Below are positions 43,847-52,773 of a stretch of DNA of 64,000 nucleotides, in pieces. Origin of the DNA: Amycolatopsis eburnea (lineage in GTDB: Bacteria > Actinomycetota > Actinomycetes > Mycobacteriales > Pseudonocardiaceae); the NCBI RefSeq assembly GCF_003937945.1, contig NZ_RSEC01000032.1:1-64000 (forward strand). Reading direction: 5' to 3'. A program made the position numbers and the translations under genes. Below the pieces are notes generated by a model. The model had not been told where the DNA came from and ran no database searches. It saw nothing but the letters and a program-made list of their open reading frames with translations. Each line of letters begins with the position of its first letter. Within the stretch, counting starts at the first letter, position 1.

Positions 43847-43905
43847 GTGCTCATCCTCTGCCAGTACGCGGCCGCCTGCTCGTGGAAAGCGCCGCGACGT
43901 CGGGT

Positions 43906-43930
43906 GAATCGGCCGATTCGTGTCAAGGCC
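43906..43930 (-). promoter_or_regulatory. palindrome and -35-like box before the Pro/Ala-rich gene
   Basis: The 98-nt gap between the NlpC/P60 gene and the Pro/Ala-rich gene contains a perfect 14-bp palindrome GAATCGGCCGATTC (43906-43919) next to a minus-strand TTGACA (43921-43926). No good -10 is seen at 16-18 nt. All other gaps in this operon are under 15 nt, so separate control of the last gene is plausible. Confidence 0.35.
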
Positions 43931-43944
43931 CTCTGCGACCCATG

Positions 43945-44946
43945 CTAAACGCCGGGGCGGACCGCCTGCGGAACCACTTCCGCCTCGTCGAACTCGAACG
44001 GCCTCGTGTGCACCGGCACGCCGGTCTGCTGGGCTTCCACGACCTTGCCGTCGCCCAGGTACATCATCACGTGGTGGATGCTGTTCGGGTCCGACGGATC
44101 CGTGGCCAGGAAGATCAGGTCACCGGGCTGCGCCTCGCGGACCGGCAGCAACGCGCCGGCGTGGTACTGGTCGCGGGACACGCGCGGCAGGATGATCCCG
44201 GCCGACTCGTACGCGCGGAGCATCAGCCCCGAACAGTCGTACGAGTTCGGGCCCGTGGCGCCCCACACGTACGGCTTACCCTGCTCGCCCAGCGCGAAAC
44301 TGATCGCCTTCGCCGCCGCCTGGCTCGGCGGCAGCAGCTGACCGAGGCCGGTGCCGCAGGCGACGACGTCGACGACCTGGCCGACGTTCTCCACCAGCGT
44401 CGCCGCCATCGGTTCCCACTTGTGGTAGCGGTCCGGGAAGCCCGACCGCTCGACCGCCTGCGCCGCGTCGCCCGGGCGCTTGTTTTCCCAGTCCGGCACC
44501 GCGAGCAGGACGTCGTAGAACTTGTTGACCGCGTAGTTCGGGTCGGTGATCTGCGCGACCGAGCCCCAGCCCATCGACGGGCGCATCTGGAAGATGCCCT
44601 GGGAGTCGCGGTCGCCGTAGGTGAGGTTGTGCAGCCCGGACTCGGTCATCCCGGCCTGGATCGCGACCTGCCACGCGCGCGGCGCCAGCGACCGCTGCTT
44701 GCCGACCGAGATGATCACCGCGACGATGCCGCGCTGCTCGTCGTCGAGCTTCGACGCGTCGACCGTGCCGCGCTCGCCCTGGCCGGGCTGGGTCGGCCCG
44801 ACCGAGGCGTCGCAGCTCATCAGCGACATGCCCCCCGCCTGGGCCTGCTGGTTGTCGATGACGACCTTCGCGGCGACCGCGGTCACGACCAGGGCGCCGA
44901 TCGCGACGAACACGATCAGCCCCAGCCACAACCCCAGGCGCCGCAC
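43945..44946 (-). CDS. peptidoglycan hydrolase: transglycosylase-like + NlpC/P60 (VirB1-type)
   Basis: 333 residues. One N-terminal TM segment (about 5-28), then a lysozyme-like region ([31 protein letters not shown]) with the candidate catalytic Glu in TESGL, then an NlpC/P60 domain with Cys in NSYDCSGLM and His in IHHVMMYLG. Such two-domain enzymes open the wall for conjugation machines of Gram-positive bacteria (Tn916 Orf14, TcpG). GTG at 44946 follows the previous stop by 2 nt, so it belongs to the secretion operon. Confidence 0.88.
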   Translation of the reverse strand: MRRLGLWLGLIVFVAIGALVVTAVAAKVVIDNQQAQAGGMSLMSCDASVGPTQPGQGERGTVDASKLDDEQRGIVAVIISVGKQRSLAPRAWQVAIQAGMTESGLHNLTYGDRDSQGIFQMRPSMGWGSVAQITDPNYAVNKFYDVLLAVPDWENKRPGDAAQAVERSGFPDRYHKWEPMAATLVENVGQVVDVVACGTGLGQLLPPSQAAAKAISFALGEQGKPYVWGATGPNSYDCSGLMLRAYESAGIILPRVSRDQYHAGALLPVREAQPGDLIFLATDPSDPNSIHHVMMYLGDGKVVEAQQTGVPVHTRPFEFDEAEVVPQAVRPGV

Positions 44947-44948
44947 GC

Positions 44949-45548
44949 TCAGCTCGCCTGGTCGTAGTCGGCGACGCGCCAGCCGGCGTTGGTGCTGACG
45001 ACCGTGATCGCGAGCTTGGGCCCGTCGGTCGGGATGGTGAGCTGCACCGAGTTCGGGTAGGACGTGCCGACGACCGGCTCACCGGTCACCTTCGTCGCCG
45101 GGATGTTCGCCGGGTCGACCGTGCCCATCACCGGCAGGTACTCCTCGGTGGTGAACGGCTTCAGCTGCGCGAGCCACTGGTCGGACGTGATGCCCGCCGG
45201 GTGGTTCACCCAGGCCGCGGCCCACTCCTTCGCGACGCGGATGGCGTCGGCGTTCGGCGGGGCCGGGGTCGGCGTGGCCAGCGGCGTGGACAGCCGCGTC
45301 GGCAGGTTCGACGTCGGCACCGGCGCGGCGACGCCCGGCGGGGTCGTGGTCACCGACGTCGTGGTCCCGGTGGTGGGCGACGCCTTCGCCTGCGGCTTGC
45401 CGACGACCTTGGGCAGCACGATGCCGAGCGCGGTGATGAGGATCGCGAGGAACACGAGCGCGCCGATGAGGTGCCGCGGCGAGCGCAGCGGCCAGCCCCA
45501 CAGGCGCCGGTAGACCGCGGCGCGGCCGCGGTTGGTGCGGATCGGCAT
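44949..45548 (-). CDS. TcpC/VirB8-like single-pass protein
   Basis: 199 residues. Basic N-terminus, one TM segment (about 27-48: LIGALVFLAILITALGIVLP), a Thr/Pro-rich linker (about 55-95), then an NTF2-like domain of about 100 residues (AKEWAAAWVNHPAGITSDQW, GEPVVGTSYPNSVQLTIPT, TVVSTNAGWRVADY). The layout is that of TcpC/VirB8, the periplasmic or wall-side adaptor of type IV secretion systems. ATG at 45548, 3 nt after the TrbL-like gene. Confidence 0.75.
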   Translation of the reverse strand: MPIRTNRGRAAVYRRLWGWPLRSPRHLIGALVFLAILITALGIVLPKVVGKPQAKASPTTGTTTSVTTTPPGVAAPVPTSNLPTRLSTPLATPTPAPPNADAIRVAKEWAAAWVNHPAGITSDQWLAQLKPFTTEEYLPVMGTVDPANIPATKVTGEPVVGTSYPNSVQLTIPTDGPKLAITVVSTNAGWRVADYDQAS

Positions 45549-45551
45549 CCG

Positions 45552-47636
45552 TCACCGCCCCATGACTTGGTCGGTGTCCCGCGGTTCCTCGCGAACCTCG
45601 ATGCCCCGCGAAGGCCGGTACAGCACGAACACCGGCTTGCCGGCGACGACTTCCGGATCGACGCGCCGCGGCTGGGCCCGCACCCCCGGCGTCCGGGGCG
45701 CGTCCTGCGCCGGGTAGTCGCTGAACCCGGATTCGGGCGCGCGCAGGTCGGACGGCACGACGACGGGCTCGGGCTCGTCGTTCCACCGCCGGTCGGCCAC
45801 CGGCGAGGTGTCGACGCGCCGGCTTTCTTCCCGGGTGGTCGGCCGCCCGTTGGCCCCGACGACGACGTAGTCGCCCGGGTCGCCGTTGGCGGGGTTGTAC
45901 TGGCCGAACACCGGCGAGCCGGCGCGGCCGCCCGCGGGCAGCGCGCCCGCGGCACCACCGCCTCCTACGGCGCCCGGCCAAGCACCGGACCAGGCCGCGG
46001 CCGGGCGGGCGGCGCCCGAAGCGTTGTCGAGCCGCTGGGCGTTGGCGAAGATCGTGGCCTCCGGCCGGAACCGCCCACCCCCGGCAGTCGCCCCGAGCGG
46101 CCCGCGCTGCTCCCCGTCGACGACGTCGTCGGTGTCCCGCACGTTCTGCCAGAACTCGTCCTGCGGCGTCGGCCCGTTCTTGTTGCGCTTGAAGCGGGAG
46201 AAGATCCCGCCCCCGGGTGATGGCACGGCGGCGCCGACCATGCTGACCGACATCTCGACCATCTGCCACAGGCGGCGGACGGGGCGTCCGACCATGAACA
46301 GCAGCACGGTGATCAGCCCGGCGAGCACCATCTGCGTGAGCATGTTGAGCGAGTTGCCGGCGTCGAAGATGGCTTGCAGCAGAAGGGCGTGCACACCGGC
46401 GAGCACGGAGAGCACGACCAGGTTGAACGCGACCCCGCCGGCGACCTTGAGCACGCGGCGCAGGATCTCCGGGTGCAGCAGGGCGATGAGCCCGATCAGC
46501 GGCGCGGTGAGCGCGAAGAGGCGGATCAGGACCTGGGCGAGGAGGACACTTGCCTTGGCGAGGAGCTGGAAGAGGGAGTAGACGAGGGCCTGGCCGAGGG
46601 AGAGGAAGCCCGCGCCGGTGCGGCCGCCGGCCTCGCCGGTGAAGTATCCGGTGGCGGGGCCGAGCTTGGTGGAGATGTCCTTGTAGGCGTTCTTCTTGCC
46701 GTCGATGACGGCCTGGTTGCCGTCGTCGCCGTTGCGCAGCTGCGCCCAGGTGAAGGCCTGCGCGTCCAGCAGCGGTCGGCCGAACTGCTCGGCCTGCGGC
46801 GCGGTCGGCGAACCGAACTCCCCGCGCACCCAGTTCTTGTAGACGATCTCGTTGTGCAGGTTCGTCGGCAGCACGTGCCGGATGACCCGGTTGTCGGAGT
46901 CGTCGACGAACCCGGCTTGGATGTTCGTCGTGGTCTGGACGATCGCTTTGTCGATCGGGTCGAAGTACCGCAGCATCGCCAGCGACGACGCGGCGAGCCA
47001 GACGCCCGCCAGTGCGTACAGCGCCCGTTTGCTGACGGCGGCGAGGTCACCGCGCCAGATGTTGCGGAACAGCATGATCGACATGACCAGCGCGACCAGC
47101 CCGAACAGCTGGGCGTAGATGTTGTTGTAGACCTTCTCCGCGCCCGACTTCACCGCGCTGTAGATCGGGTTGAGCAGGCCGCCCTCGAGCACGGTGTAGT
47201 GCAGCGAGTTCGTCGCGCCGACGATGTTCTTGCCCAGGTTGAACAGCTGGTTGCCACCCCAGGTGTCGAGCGTCGAGCCCGGCGGCGTCAGGTTCAGCCC
47301 GGAGCAGTTCGTCTCGAAGGTGTTCCAGACGAAGCCGGCGTAGCTGTAGTCGACGTACGCGCTGCCCGCCTCACCGTGGCCTTCGGCGGGGTCGATCGCC
47401 CCGACCATGCCCGCGCCCGGGCGTTCCGGGTTGGGGGCTTCCCCGCAGGCCGCCGCGCTTGCCGCCGGTGCCGTCGCGATTGCCTGGAGGCCCAGCACGA
47501 GCATGACGGCGAACATCGTCGCCTTGCGTCCGGGCACGCGACGGCCCGGCCGCGGGCCTTCCTTGATGCGCCGCTTGAGCGAGTGCCATCCCGCGGCCAC
47601 CGTCAGCAGGACCGCGAGCGTCAGCACGGTGTTCAT
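45552..47636 (-). CDS. VirB6/TrbL-like polytopic membrane protein
   Basis: 694 residues. N-terminal hydrophobic segment(s), then an extracytoplasmic stretch with CGEAPNPE and NCSGLNL (possible disulfide), about five to six TM helices between residues 150 and 460 (AQLFGLVALVMSIMLF, ALYALAGVWLAASSLAML, VLIRLFALTAPLIGLIALL, VAFNLVVLSVLAGVHALLL, MVLAGLITVLLFMVG), and a 210-residue disordered cytoplasmic tail. This matches VirB6/TrbL channel proteins. ATG at 47636 overlaps the ATPase stop (ATGA). An internal ATG starting MFAVMLVLGL would give a cleavable signal peptide instead. Confidence 0.8.
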   Translation of the reverse strand: MNTVLTLAVLLTVAAGWHSLKRRIKEGPRPGRRVPGRKATMFAVMLVLGLQAIATAPAASAAACGEAPNPERPGAGMVGAIDPAEGHGEAGSAYVDYSYAGFVWNTFETNCSGLNLTPPGSTLDTWGGNQLFNLGKNIVGATNSLHYTVLEGGLLNPIYSAVKSGAEKVYNNIYAQLFGLVALVMSIMLFRNIWRGDLAAVSKRALYALAGVWLAASSLAMLRYFDPIDKAIVQTTTNIQAGFVDDSDNRVIRHVLPTNLHNEIVYKNWVRGEFGSPTAPQAEQFGRPLLDAQAFTWAQLRNGDDGNQAVIDGKKNAYKDISTKLGPATGYFTGEAGGRTGAGFLSLGQALVYSLFQLLAKASVLLAQVLIRLFALTAPLIGLIALLHPEILRRVLKVAGGVAFNLVVLSVLAGVHALLLQAIFDAGNSLNMLTQMVLAGLITVLLFMVGRPVRRLWQMVEMSVSMVGAAVPSPGGGIFSRFKRNKNGPTPQDEFWQNVRDTDDVVDGEQRGPLGATAGGGRFRPEATIFANAQRLDNASGAARPAAAWSGAWPGAVGGGGAAGALPAGGRAGSPVFGQYNPANGDPGDYVVVGANGRPTTREESRRVDTSPVADRRWNDEPEPVVVPSDLRAPESGFSDYPAQDAPRTPGVRAQPRRVDPEVVAGKPVFVLYRPSRGIEVREEPRDTDQVMGR

Positions 47637-50590
47637 GCGGCGTCCCGGCCGGTGCCGCCCTTTCCACCCGTGCGGGCGTGTTGCTGCTGCCCGTTGGACG
47701 GCTGCACCCCGCCCTCCACTTCCCCGGTCTCGGACGCCAGCGGGTCCGGCGCGCCCAGGAGGCTCTCGTCGGCGAGGCCGACCTCCAGTTCCGCCGCCAG
47801 CTCGAAGTCCTGCTCCAGCTCGATGTCGTCCTCCGGCGGGACCGCTACGTACGGCTTCTTCTCCTCCGCGGGCAGCGCCAGCTCGTTGCCCGGGCGCCGC
47901 GACGGCGAGGCCGCGTCCTTGGAACCCGGGGTCGTGTCCATGACCGCGCGCAGGTGGTCCAGGTGCGGGCCGGAGAAGTCGACGCGGATGCGCTCCACAC
48001 CACCGGCACCGTCGCCGAAGATGAACTGGCGGGGCTCCACGTCCCGCTGAAGATCCCGCTGGGCGCCCGGACGACGGCCCAGAGCAGCGACGACCTGCTC
48101 GTAACCGACGCCGACCGGGACCTTCAGCAGGCGCAGGGCGTCGGCCTGGGCGTCGTCGTCGTCGAGACGGCCGACGAACACCGAGTCCAGCAGGGCCACG
48201 AAACCCTGGATCTTCAGGAAGTCCGCCGGGATCTGCGAGGACAGCAGGACCCTGACGTTCCACTTCCGCGAGTCACGCGCGAAGCGGTTCATCAGCACGC
48301 GCCCGGTCGGGACCTCGGAGAGGAAGAACGCCTCGTCGATCCAGACGCCCTTGCGCATCTCCTTCGGCTTCTCGTACACCGACCGCTGGGTCAGCCACGC
48401 CGCCAGGTTCAGCATCTCGACACCGAGGGACTCCGCGTCCGTCCAGTACTCGCGCGGGACGCCGTCCTTCGGCAGGGTCAGCCCGGCCATCGTCAGGACC
48501 GTCAGGCGGTCGTCGCGCGTCTCCGAGTACGGGTCCGCGTCGGACTCCGGGATCAGCAGCGCCATCCGCTCGCGCATCTCGTCGAGGAAGTCCGCGACGA
48601 CGCCCGCGTGCTCGTGGTGCTCCGACGAATCCCGCCGCAGCGCGTCGATCACCTGCCCGGGGTCCGCGTCGAAGCGGCCACCCACGGCTCGCACCGCGCG
48701 CAGCAGCACGATCCGGGTCTGGGCCATCCGCGAGACCTCGTACGGCAGGACACCGGTCAGCACGTCCAGCACCAGACGCCGCCGCGTCGCGCCCGCGAGG
48801 GCCTTCTCGCGGCGCCAGGAACGCTCGGGGTCGTCCTCGTCCATGAAGTGCTCGATCAGCGGCTCGGCGACCACCCGGTACGGGTTGAGGATCCCCGGCT
48901 GGGCGTTGAGCAGGTTGATCGGCCGCGCGTACGGGCGCAGCTCCGGCAGGTCGCACAACCGCGACAGCGGGCCGGACGGGTCGAGGATCGTCCAGTTCGC
49001 CCCCGCGCGCAGCGTCTTGTAGACGATGCCGCCGCCGAGGAACGACTTGCCACCACCCAGGCCGGCGACCATCGCCGTCAGGCCCGAGCCGTCGCGGATC
49101 TCCTGGGCCATCCACGGGTCCCAGGCCACCGGGCGGCGCGTGGCCGTGCACGTCTCGCCGAGCAGGATGCCGCGGCGGTCGCCGACCTCCGCGGTCGCCG
49201 TCGGGACCGCCGAAGCGCTCCAGACCACCGAGCCGCGGCGCATGTACGCCGCCGAGGCCAGCGGCTCGCCCGGGATGAACTCCCTGGCCAGCGCGTACTG
49301 GGCTTCGGGGTGCTCGATGGCGATCTTCGGCTTGTACAGGTCGAGCAGCTGCTGGGCCAGGCGCAGCGCATCGCGCTCAGTCGGGCCGGACACCGCCAGC
49401 CGCCACCAGGAGCGCACGCGGGTGGCGAGCGCGGTGAAGCCCGACGTCATCTCGTCGTCGATCTCCAGCACGCGCCCGGCCTGCCGGGACAGCGACTGCG
49501 GCGGCTCCAGCTCGTGCTCGTCGGTGTAGTGCTTGACCTGCGAGCGGACCTTGTTCATCTGCCGCTGCAGCTCGCCGGCGACCTCTTCGGGTCGCCGGAC
49601 GTAGATGCGCGCGGACACTTCGACCGCGGCCGGCAGGCGGTCGGCGTGCTGGATCCACGGGTCGTCGACCTCGGGGATCTGCAGGCCGTGCATCTGCCCG
49701 ACGGTCAGCACCGCCAGGTGCCGCGAGACGCCGGCGTTGGAGCCGGTGCGGCCGCGGACGGTCACCGTCGGCGCGTACGGCTCGGCGTAGAAGTCGGCCG
49801 CGTCGGTGAAGCTGGCCAGGTCCTCCGGCTCCCAGGCGGCACCCGGCACGGCGGGCATGTTCCGCGGCGCGGGCAGGCCGAGCGAGCACGAGCGGTGCAT
49901 CAGCCAGGACATCTCCTCGGCGTGCACCGGACGGCCTTCCAGCCCGGCGCTGCCGATGACCTGGTCGAGGTGCTCGACCTCGGAGTCCAGCGCGGTCAGC
50001 TCGGCGTCGACGGCCTCGGGCAGGATCTTGCGCAGCACCGGCGCGGCGCGCTCGACCGCGCGGTCGACCATCCGCCGGGTCTGCACCTGGACCCCGAGGT
50101 AGACCTCTTTTTCGGCCATCGAGCGGCCCATGAGCTGCTGCTGCTCGCCGATCAGGTAGTCGTCGAACGACATCGCGCCCGGCACGTCCTGGGGGCGGTT
50201 GTGGGCGTTGTAGACGTGCGCCTCGGCCCACATCCGGATCGGGTACGGCCGGTTCGTCACGCGCAGGTGCAGCCAGCGGCCCTGCAGCTCGGCGTACTGG
50301 CCGGCGATGGCCGCGATCAGGTCGCGCCGCTGCGAGTCCGAGCGGAACGACCAGCGCTGCGGCGCGAGCCGGTACCAGGCGTAGACCTCGAACCCGGTGC
50401 GGACCAGGTGCCCGTCGATGCTTCGCACCGCGATCGACGGGGTATACGCGGGAATCGCCTGCTCCCCGGTCAGGCGCCGGCCCTTGCCGCCCGAACCGTT
50501 CCGCGGCGCGCGGACCTGCTCGGGCGGTTGCCACGCGCCCGAGTGTGCGTCCCGACCCCGTTTTCCTCGGCTATCGCCGCGACCGAACAA
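47633..50590 (-). CDS. VirB4-like secretion ATPase
   Basis: 985 residues. Basic, Gly-rich N-terminus, a 400-residue N-domain (IPAYTPSIAVRSIDGHLVRTGFEVYAWYRL split), then a RecA-like motor with Walker A AGLGGGKSF (about 510) and Walker B GVWIDEAFFL (about 750), and the arginine-finger region SSQIPADF. The C-terminal 90 residues are acidic and disordered (EDDIELEQDFELAAELEVGL). VirB4/TraC/ConE proteins power pilus assembly and transfer. The start is TTG at 50590, with GGGAGG 6 nt upstream, straight after the preceding stop. Confidence 0.88.
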   Translation of the reverse strand: MFGRGDSRGKRGRDAHSGAWQPPEQVRAPRNGSGGKGRRLTGEQAIPAYTPSIAVRSIDGHLVRTGFEVYAWYRLAPQRWSFRSDSQRRDLIAAIAGQYAELQGRWLHLRVTNRPYPIRMWAEAHVYNAHNRPQDVPGAMSFDDYLIGEQQQLMGRSMAEKEVYLGVQVQTRRMVDRAVERAAPVLRKILPEAVDAELTALDSEVEHLDQVIGSAGLEGRPVHAEEMSWLMHRSCSLGLPAPRNMPAVPGAAWEPEDLASFTDAADFYAEPYAPTVTVRGRTGSNAGVSRHLAVLTVGQMHGLQIPEVDDPWIQHADRLPAAVEVSARIYVRRPEEVAGELQRQMNKVRSQVKHYTDEHELEPPQSLSRQAGRVLEIDDEMTSGFTALATRVRSWWRLAVSGPTERDALRLAQQLLDLYKPKIAIEHPEAQYALAREFIPGEPLASAAYMRRGSVVWSASAVPTATAEVGDRRGILLGETCTATRRPVAWDPWMAQEIRDGSGLTAMVAGLGGGKSFLGGGIVYKTLRAGANWTILDPSGPLSRLCDLPELRPYARPINLLNAQPGILNPYRVVAEPLIEHFMDEDDPERSWRREKALAGATRRRLVLDVLTGVLPYEVSRMAQTRIVLLRAVRAVGGRFDADPGQVIDALRRDSSEHHEHAGVVADFLDEMRERMALLIPESDADPYSETRDDRLTVLTMAGLTLPKDGVPREYWTDAESLGVEMLNLAAWLTQRSVYEKPKEMRKGVWIDEAFFLSEVPTGRVLMNRFARDSRKWNVRVLLSSQIPADFLKIQGFVALLDSVFVGRLDDDDAQADALRLLKVPVGVGYEQVVAALGRRPGAQRDLQRDVEPRQFIFGDGAGGVERIRVDFSGPHLDHLRAVMDTTPGSKDAASPSRRPGNELALPAEEKKPYVAVPPEDDIELEQDFELAAELEVGLADESLLGAPDPLASETGEVEGGVQPSNGQQQHARTGGKGGTGRDAA

Positions 50591-50593
50591 CGA

Positions 50594-51121
50594 CTACCTC
50601 CCGGCCCGGGCCGCGTTGCCGCGGCCCCGGCGCGCTCGTGGTGCTCCCTGGTGAACCGGCGCGGTGGCGCGGCGCGCCCCCGACGAGGGTGGCAGCGGCG
50701 GAGCCGCACCCGGCTGGCCGCCGTGGTGCTGGTACTGCCGCCTCCGGCGGTGCTTCGGCAACGGGCGCTCGGCCCGCACCCGGACCCGGCTGGCGCTCAC
50801 CGCGCCGCCCGTGCCCGTGGTCCGTTCTCTCGGGGTGTTGAGCTCGCGCCCCGCCATCGCGACCACGGCGCCGAGCGGGCGCTCGTGGCTGATCTTGGCG
50901 GTCAGCAGCCGGGTGATGACGATGGTGGCGACGAACGCCCACGCCGTCGAAAAGAACCCGAAGCTCCACCCCGCCCAGCGCTCGACGCCGAGCACGACGA
51001 AGAACGTCGGGATGCCGATGAGCCAGGCGACGTACCGGGCTCTCCAGGGAAAAGTCGCTTTCGGCGGGCCGAGCCACACGGCGTCGACCCGGTAGACCTC
51101 GTCATCCGTCCTGATGCGCAC
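50594..51121 (-). CDS. PrgI/VirB3-like two-TM protein
   Basis: 175 residues. Two adjacent TM helices (about 30-75: YVAWLIGIPTFFVVLGVERW and FFSTAWAFVATIVITRLL) preceded by DDEVYRVDAVWLGPPKATFPW, then a 100-residue very basic, Arg/Pro-rich tail. Position just before the VirB4 gene and the two-TM layout are those of VirB3/PrgI/TcpE proteins. The basic tail might bind nucleic acid or the wall. It ends 3 nt before the ATPase start. Confidence 0.7.
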   Translation of the reverse strand: MRIRTDDEVYRVDAVWLGPPKATFPWRARYVAWLIGIPTFFVVLGVERWAGWSFGFFSTAWAFVATIVITRLLTAKISHERPLGAVVAMAGRELNTPRERTTGTGGAVSASRVRVRAERPLPKHRRRRQYQHHGGQPGAAPPLPPSSGARRATAPVHQGAPRARRGRGNAARAGR

Positions 51122-51133
51122 GCGGGCCCCGCC

Positions 51134-51400
51134 TCAGCCGGTGAACAGGCCGGCGATCCACTGGCCCACGTTGACGCCGGCGCCACTGACCGCGAGTCCG
51201 ATGATGGCGAGCGCGATGACCACGCCGGCGAGCCGCCGCATGACACCGGCGTTGTCGCCCTTGCCGCCGCCGAGCCAGAGCAGGAGGAGCGCTACGGCCA
51301 GCAGCACCAGCGGAATGATGTTGTCGATCAGCCAGGTGCGCACGTTTCCCGTGCCCAGCTCGCCGGCGGCCAGCGTGTCGAGGGTGGTCAAGGTCGTCAT
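51134..51400 (-). CDS. small two-TM, VirB2/pilin-like protein
   Basis: 88 residues with a 20-residue polar N-terminus and two TM helices (DNIIPLVLLAVALLLLWLGG and RLAGVVIALAIIGLAVSG) separated by a short basic loop (KGDNAGVMRR), ending in GQWIAGLFTG. This is the size and layout of VirB2/TrbC-type pilin subunits, though no signal peptide is clear. First gene of the operon, 12 nt before the PrgI-like gene. Candidate promoter upstream at 51464-51493. Confidence 0.7.
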   Translation of the reverse strand: MTTLTTLDTLAAGELGTGNVRTWLIDNIIPLVLLAVALLLLWLGGGKGDNAGVMRRLAGVVIALAIIGLAVSGAGVNVGQWIAGLFTG

Positions 51401-51463
51401 CGCGATACTCCCGGTGCGCGGTGGGGGCCGCGCGGTTCTGGCTCAGGCGGTGCTTCGAACAAC

Positions 51464-51493
51464 ATCATGGGGGCTACGAGGGGTAGTGGTCAA
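51464..51493 (-). promoter_or_regulatory. candidate promoter of the secretion operon
   Basis: Minus strand: TTGACC (51488-51493), 18-nt spacer, CATGAT (51464-51469), 64 nt before the first gene. The -10 is poor, so the call is weak. Confidence 0.3.
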
Positions 51494-51620
51494 AGCGCGC
51501 TGCGTGAATGCCGGCTGCCTCTTCAACCGGTGTGGTGCGCGTGGCACACGAAAACTCCACGCCCACCATCATCGCGGCAAGGGCCCTCGGGTTGAACCCC
51601 GGCCACCCATACTTCTCAGT

Positions 51621-51710
51621 GTGCTGACGAACTCACCCCAATGCCCGGGATTTGCTCACTGTGGGTACTGGCACCGTGGCCGTTGTGCGGCCTGGAACAG
51701 TGTGACATGA
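51621..51710 (+). CDS. candidate 29-residue Cys-rich mini-protein
   Basis: A GTG-started ORF of 29 codons in the otherwise empty 51401-51853 gap. It contains the tight pattern CPGFAHCGYWHRGRC (three Cys and two His in 15 residues), which could coordinate a metal. A -10-like CATACT ends 5 nt before the GTG, which would make the mRNA leaderless; no ribosome site is present. It points away from the secretion operon. It may be noise. The rest of the gap shows no gene. Confidence 0.25.
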   Translation: MLTNSPQCPGFAHCGYWHRGRCAAWNSVT

Positions 51711-51853
51711 CCCGAACGGCCGTGTCGCGCGAGTCCGTTCTGTGACGAGCGCTCCGCCGGTCGGCGGCCATGTCGATCTTGAACCCGCCCGCCGTCCGTC
51801 ACAGGGCGCTCCGGACTTAACAGGTTTTTCACTACATAGCGTGATCTTGAGCG

Positions 51854-52708
51854 CTAGGGGCGACGCTGGGCGAAAACGCCCTCCGGGAAGGCGCCGGCCT
51901 CGACGACGCGGCGGCTGAGCCCGCGGCCCAGTTCTTCGAGCCGGGCGGTCCGCTCGGGCCCGAGGCGCTCCCACGGCCCCCGCGCGGCGGCCTCGGTGGC
52001 TACCTCGACGCGGTCGCGGAGGGCGTTGCCCGCTTCGGTCAGCAGGCTCTCGGCGTCGAGCAGCCCGCGTTCGCGCAGCCGCGCCTCGGCGGCGGCCCAC
52101 TGCTCGTCGCTCCAGCCGCGGGTCAGCTTGGCGGTGGCGGTGAGGAACCCGCGGCCGGTGGCCACGTGGGTGACGAGGGCTTCGAGGCCGCTCAGCCCGT
52201 TGAGGACCAGCGCGGCGATGTGGCCGTCCCCGCGGTACTCGCGGATCAGGGTGACGGCGTGCCAGAGCACGAGGTGCGGCTCCCCCGGCCAGCCGAGCCC
52301 GGCGTGCGCGGCGTAGAGCGGCCGGCCTTCGGCGGTGCACCCGGCGGCGGCTTCGCGCGCGAGCTCCGCGGCTTCGGCGACCTCGTCGCTCTTCACGTGG
52401 TCGCCGAGCAGCCGGGTCAGCGCCTTGTCGACGCCGTCGACGCGGGCTTCGAGGACCTGTTCGGGTGACGCCAGGGTCCAGGCGCGCGGGATCACGCGGG
52501 CGACGACGTCGGGGTTGAAGTTGTAGAAGGTGGCCGCGACGACCTCGGGCCCGACGACACCCATGGCCGCGGACCGCCCGGCGAAGTACGGCATCCGCCC
52601 GGGCCGGAGGCCGATCCCGGTGAGCGCTTCGTCCACCTCGGGAGCGAAGTACGCCAGGGCGTGCAAGGAATCGAACGCCGACTTGAACCGCTTCTCGTCA
52701 CCCGCCAT
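51854..52708 (-). CDS. SCO6745-type protein
   Basis: 284 residues, all-helical. It matches the actinobacterial SCO6745 group (SLHALAYFAPEVDEALTGIGL, GYFAGRSAAMGVV-like, ATFYNFNPDVVARVIPRAW, GEPHLVLWHAVTLIREYRGDGH split). The second half has winged-helix character (MarR-like: WAAAEARLRERGLLD, LTEAGNALRDRVE), so some members are called helix-turn-helix proteins. Role unknown. ATG at 52708 follows AGGGTG. The 99 nt between it and the rnpB 3' end hold nothing obvious. Confidence 0.8.
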   Translation of the reverse strand: MAGDEKRFKSAFDSLHALAYFAPEVDEALTGIGLRPGRMPYFAGRSAAMGVVGPEVVAATFYNFNPDVVARVIPRAWTLASPEQVLEARVDGVDKALTRLLGDHVKSDEVAEAAELAREAAAGCTAEGRPLYAAHAGLGWPGEPHLVLWHAVTLIREYRGDGHIAALVLNGLSGLEALVTHVATGRGFLTATAKLTRGWSDEQWAAAEARLRERGLLDAESLLTEAGNALRDRVEVATEAAARGPWERLGPERTARLEELGRGLSRRVVEAGAFPEGVFAQRRP

Positions 52709-52773
52709 AGCGGCACCCTACTACCGGGTAACCCAGGCGCGGTACCGCTCTGCGCGCGCAGCGGGACCAAGAG

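Noticed and set aside
41144..51400. Integrative conjugative element
   Set aside because: No integrase, relaxase, replication gene, excisionase, tRNA att site or GC shift was seen at either end.
51633..52340. Minus-strand ORF entering the 51401-51853 gap
   Set aside because: Most of it is a frame-shifted shadow of the SCO6745-type gene and the remainder has no recognisable pattern.
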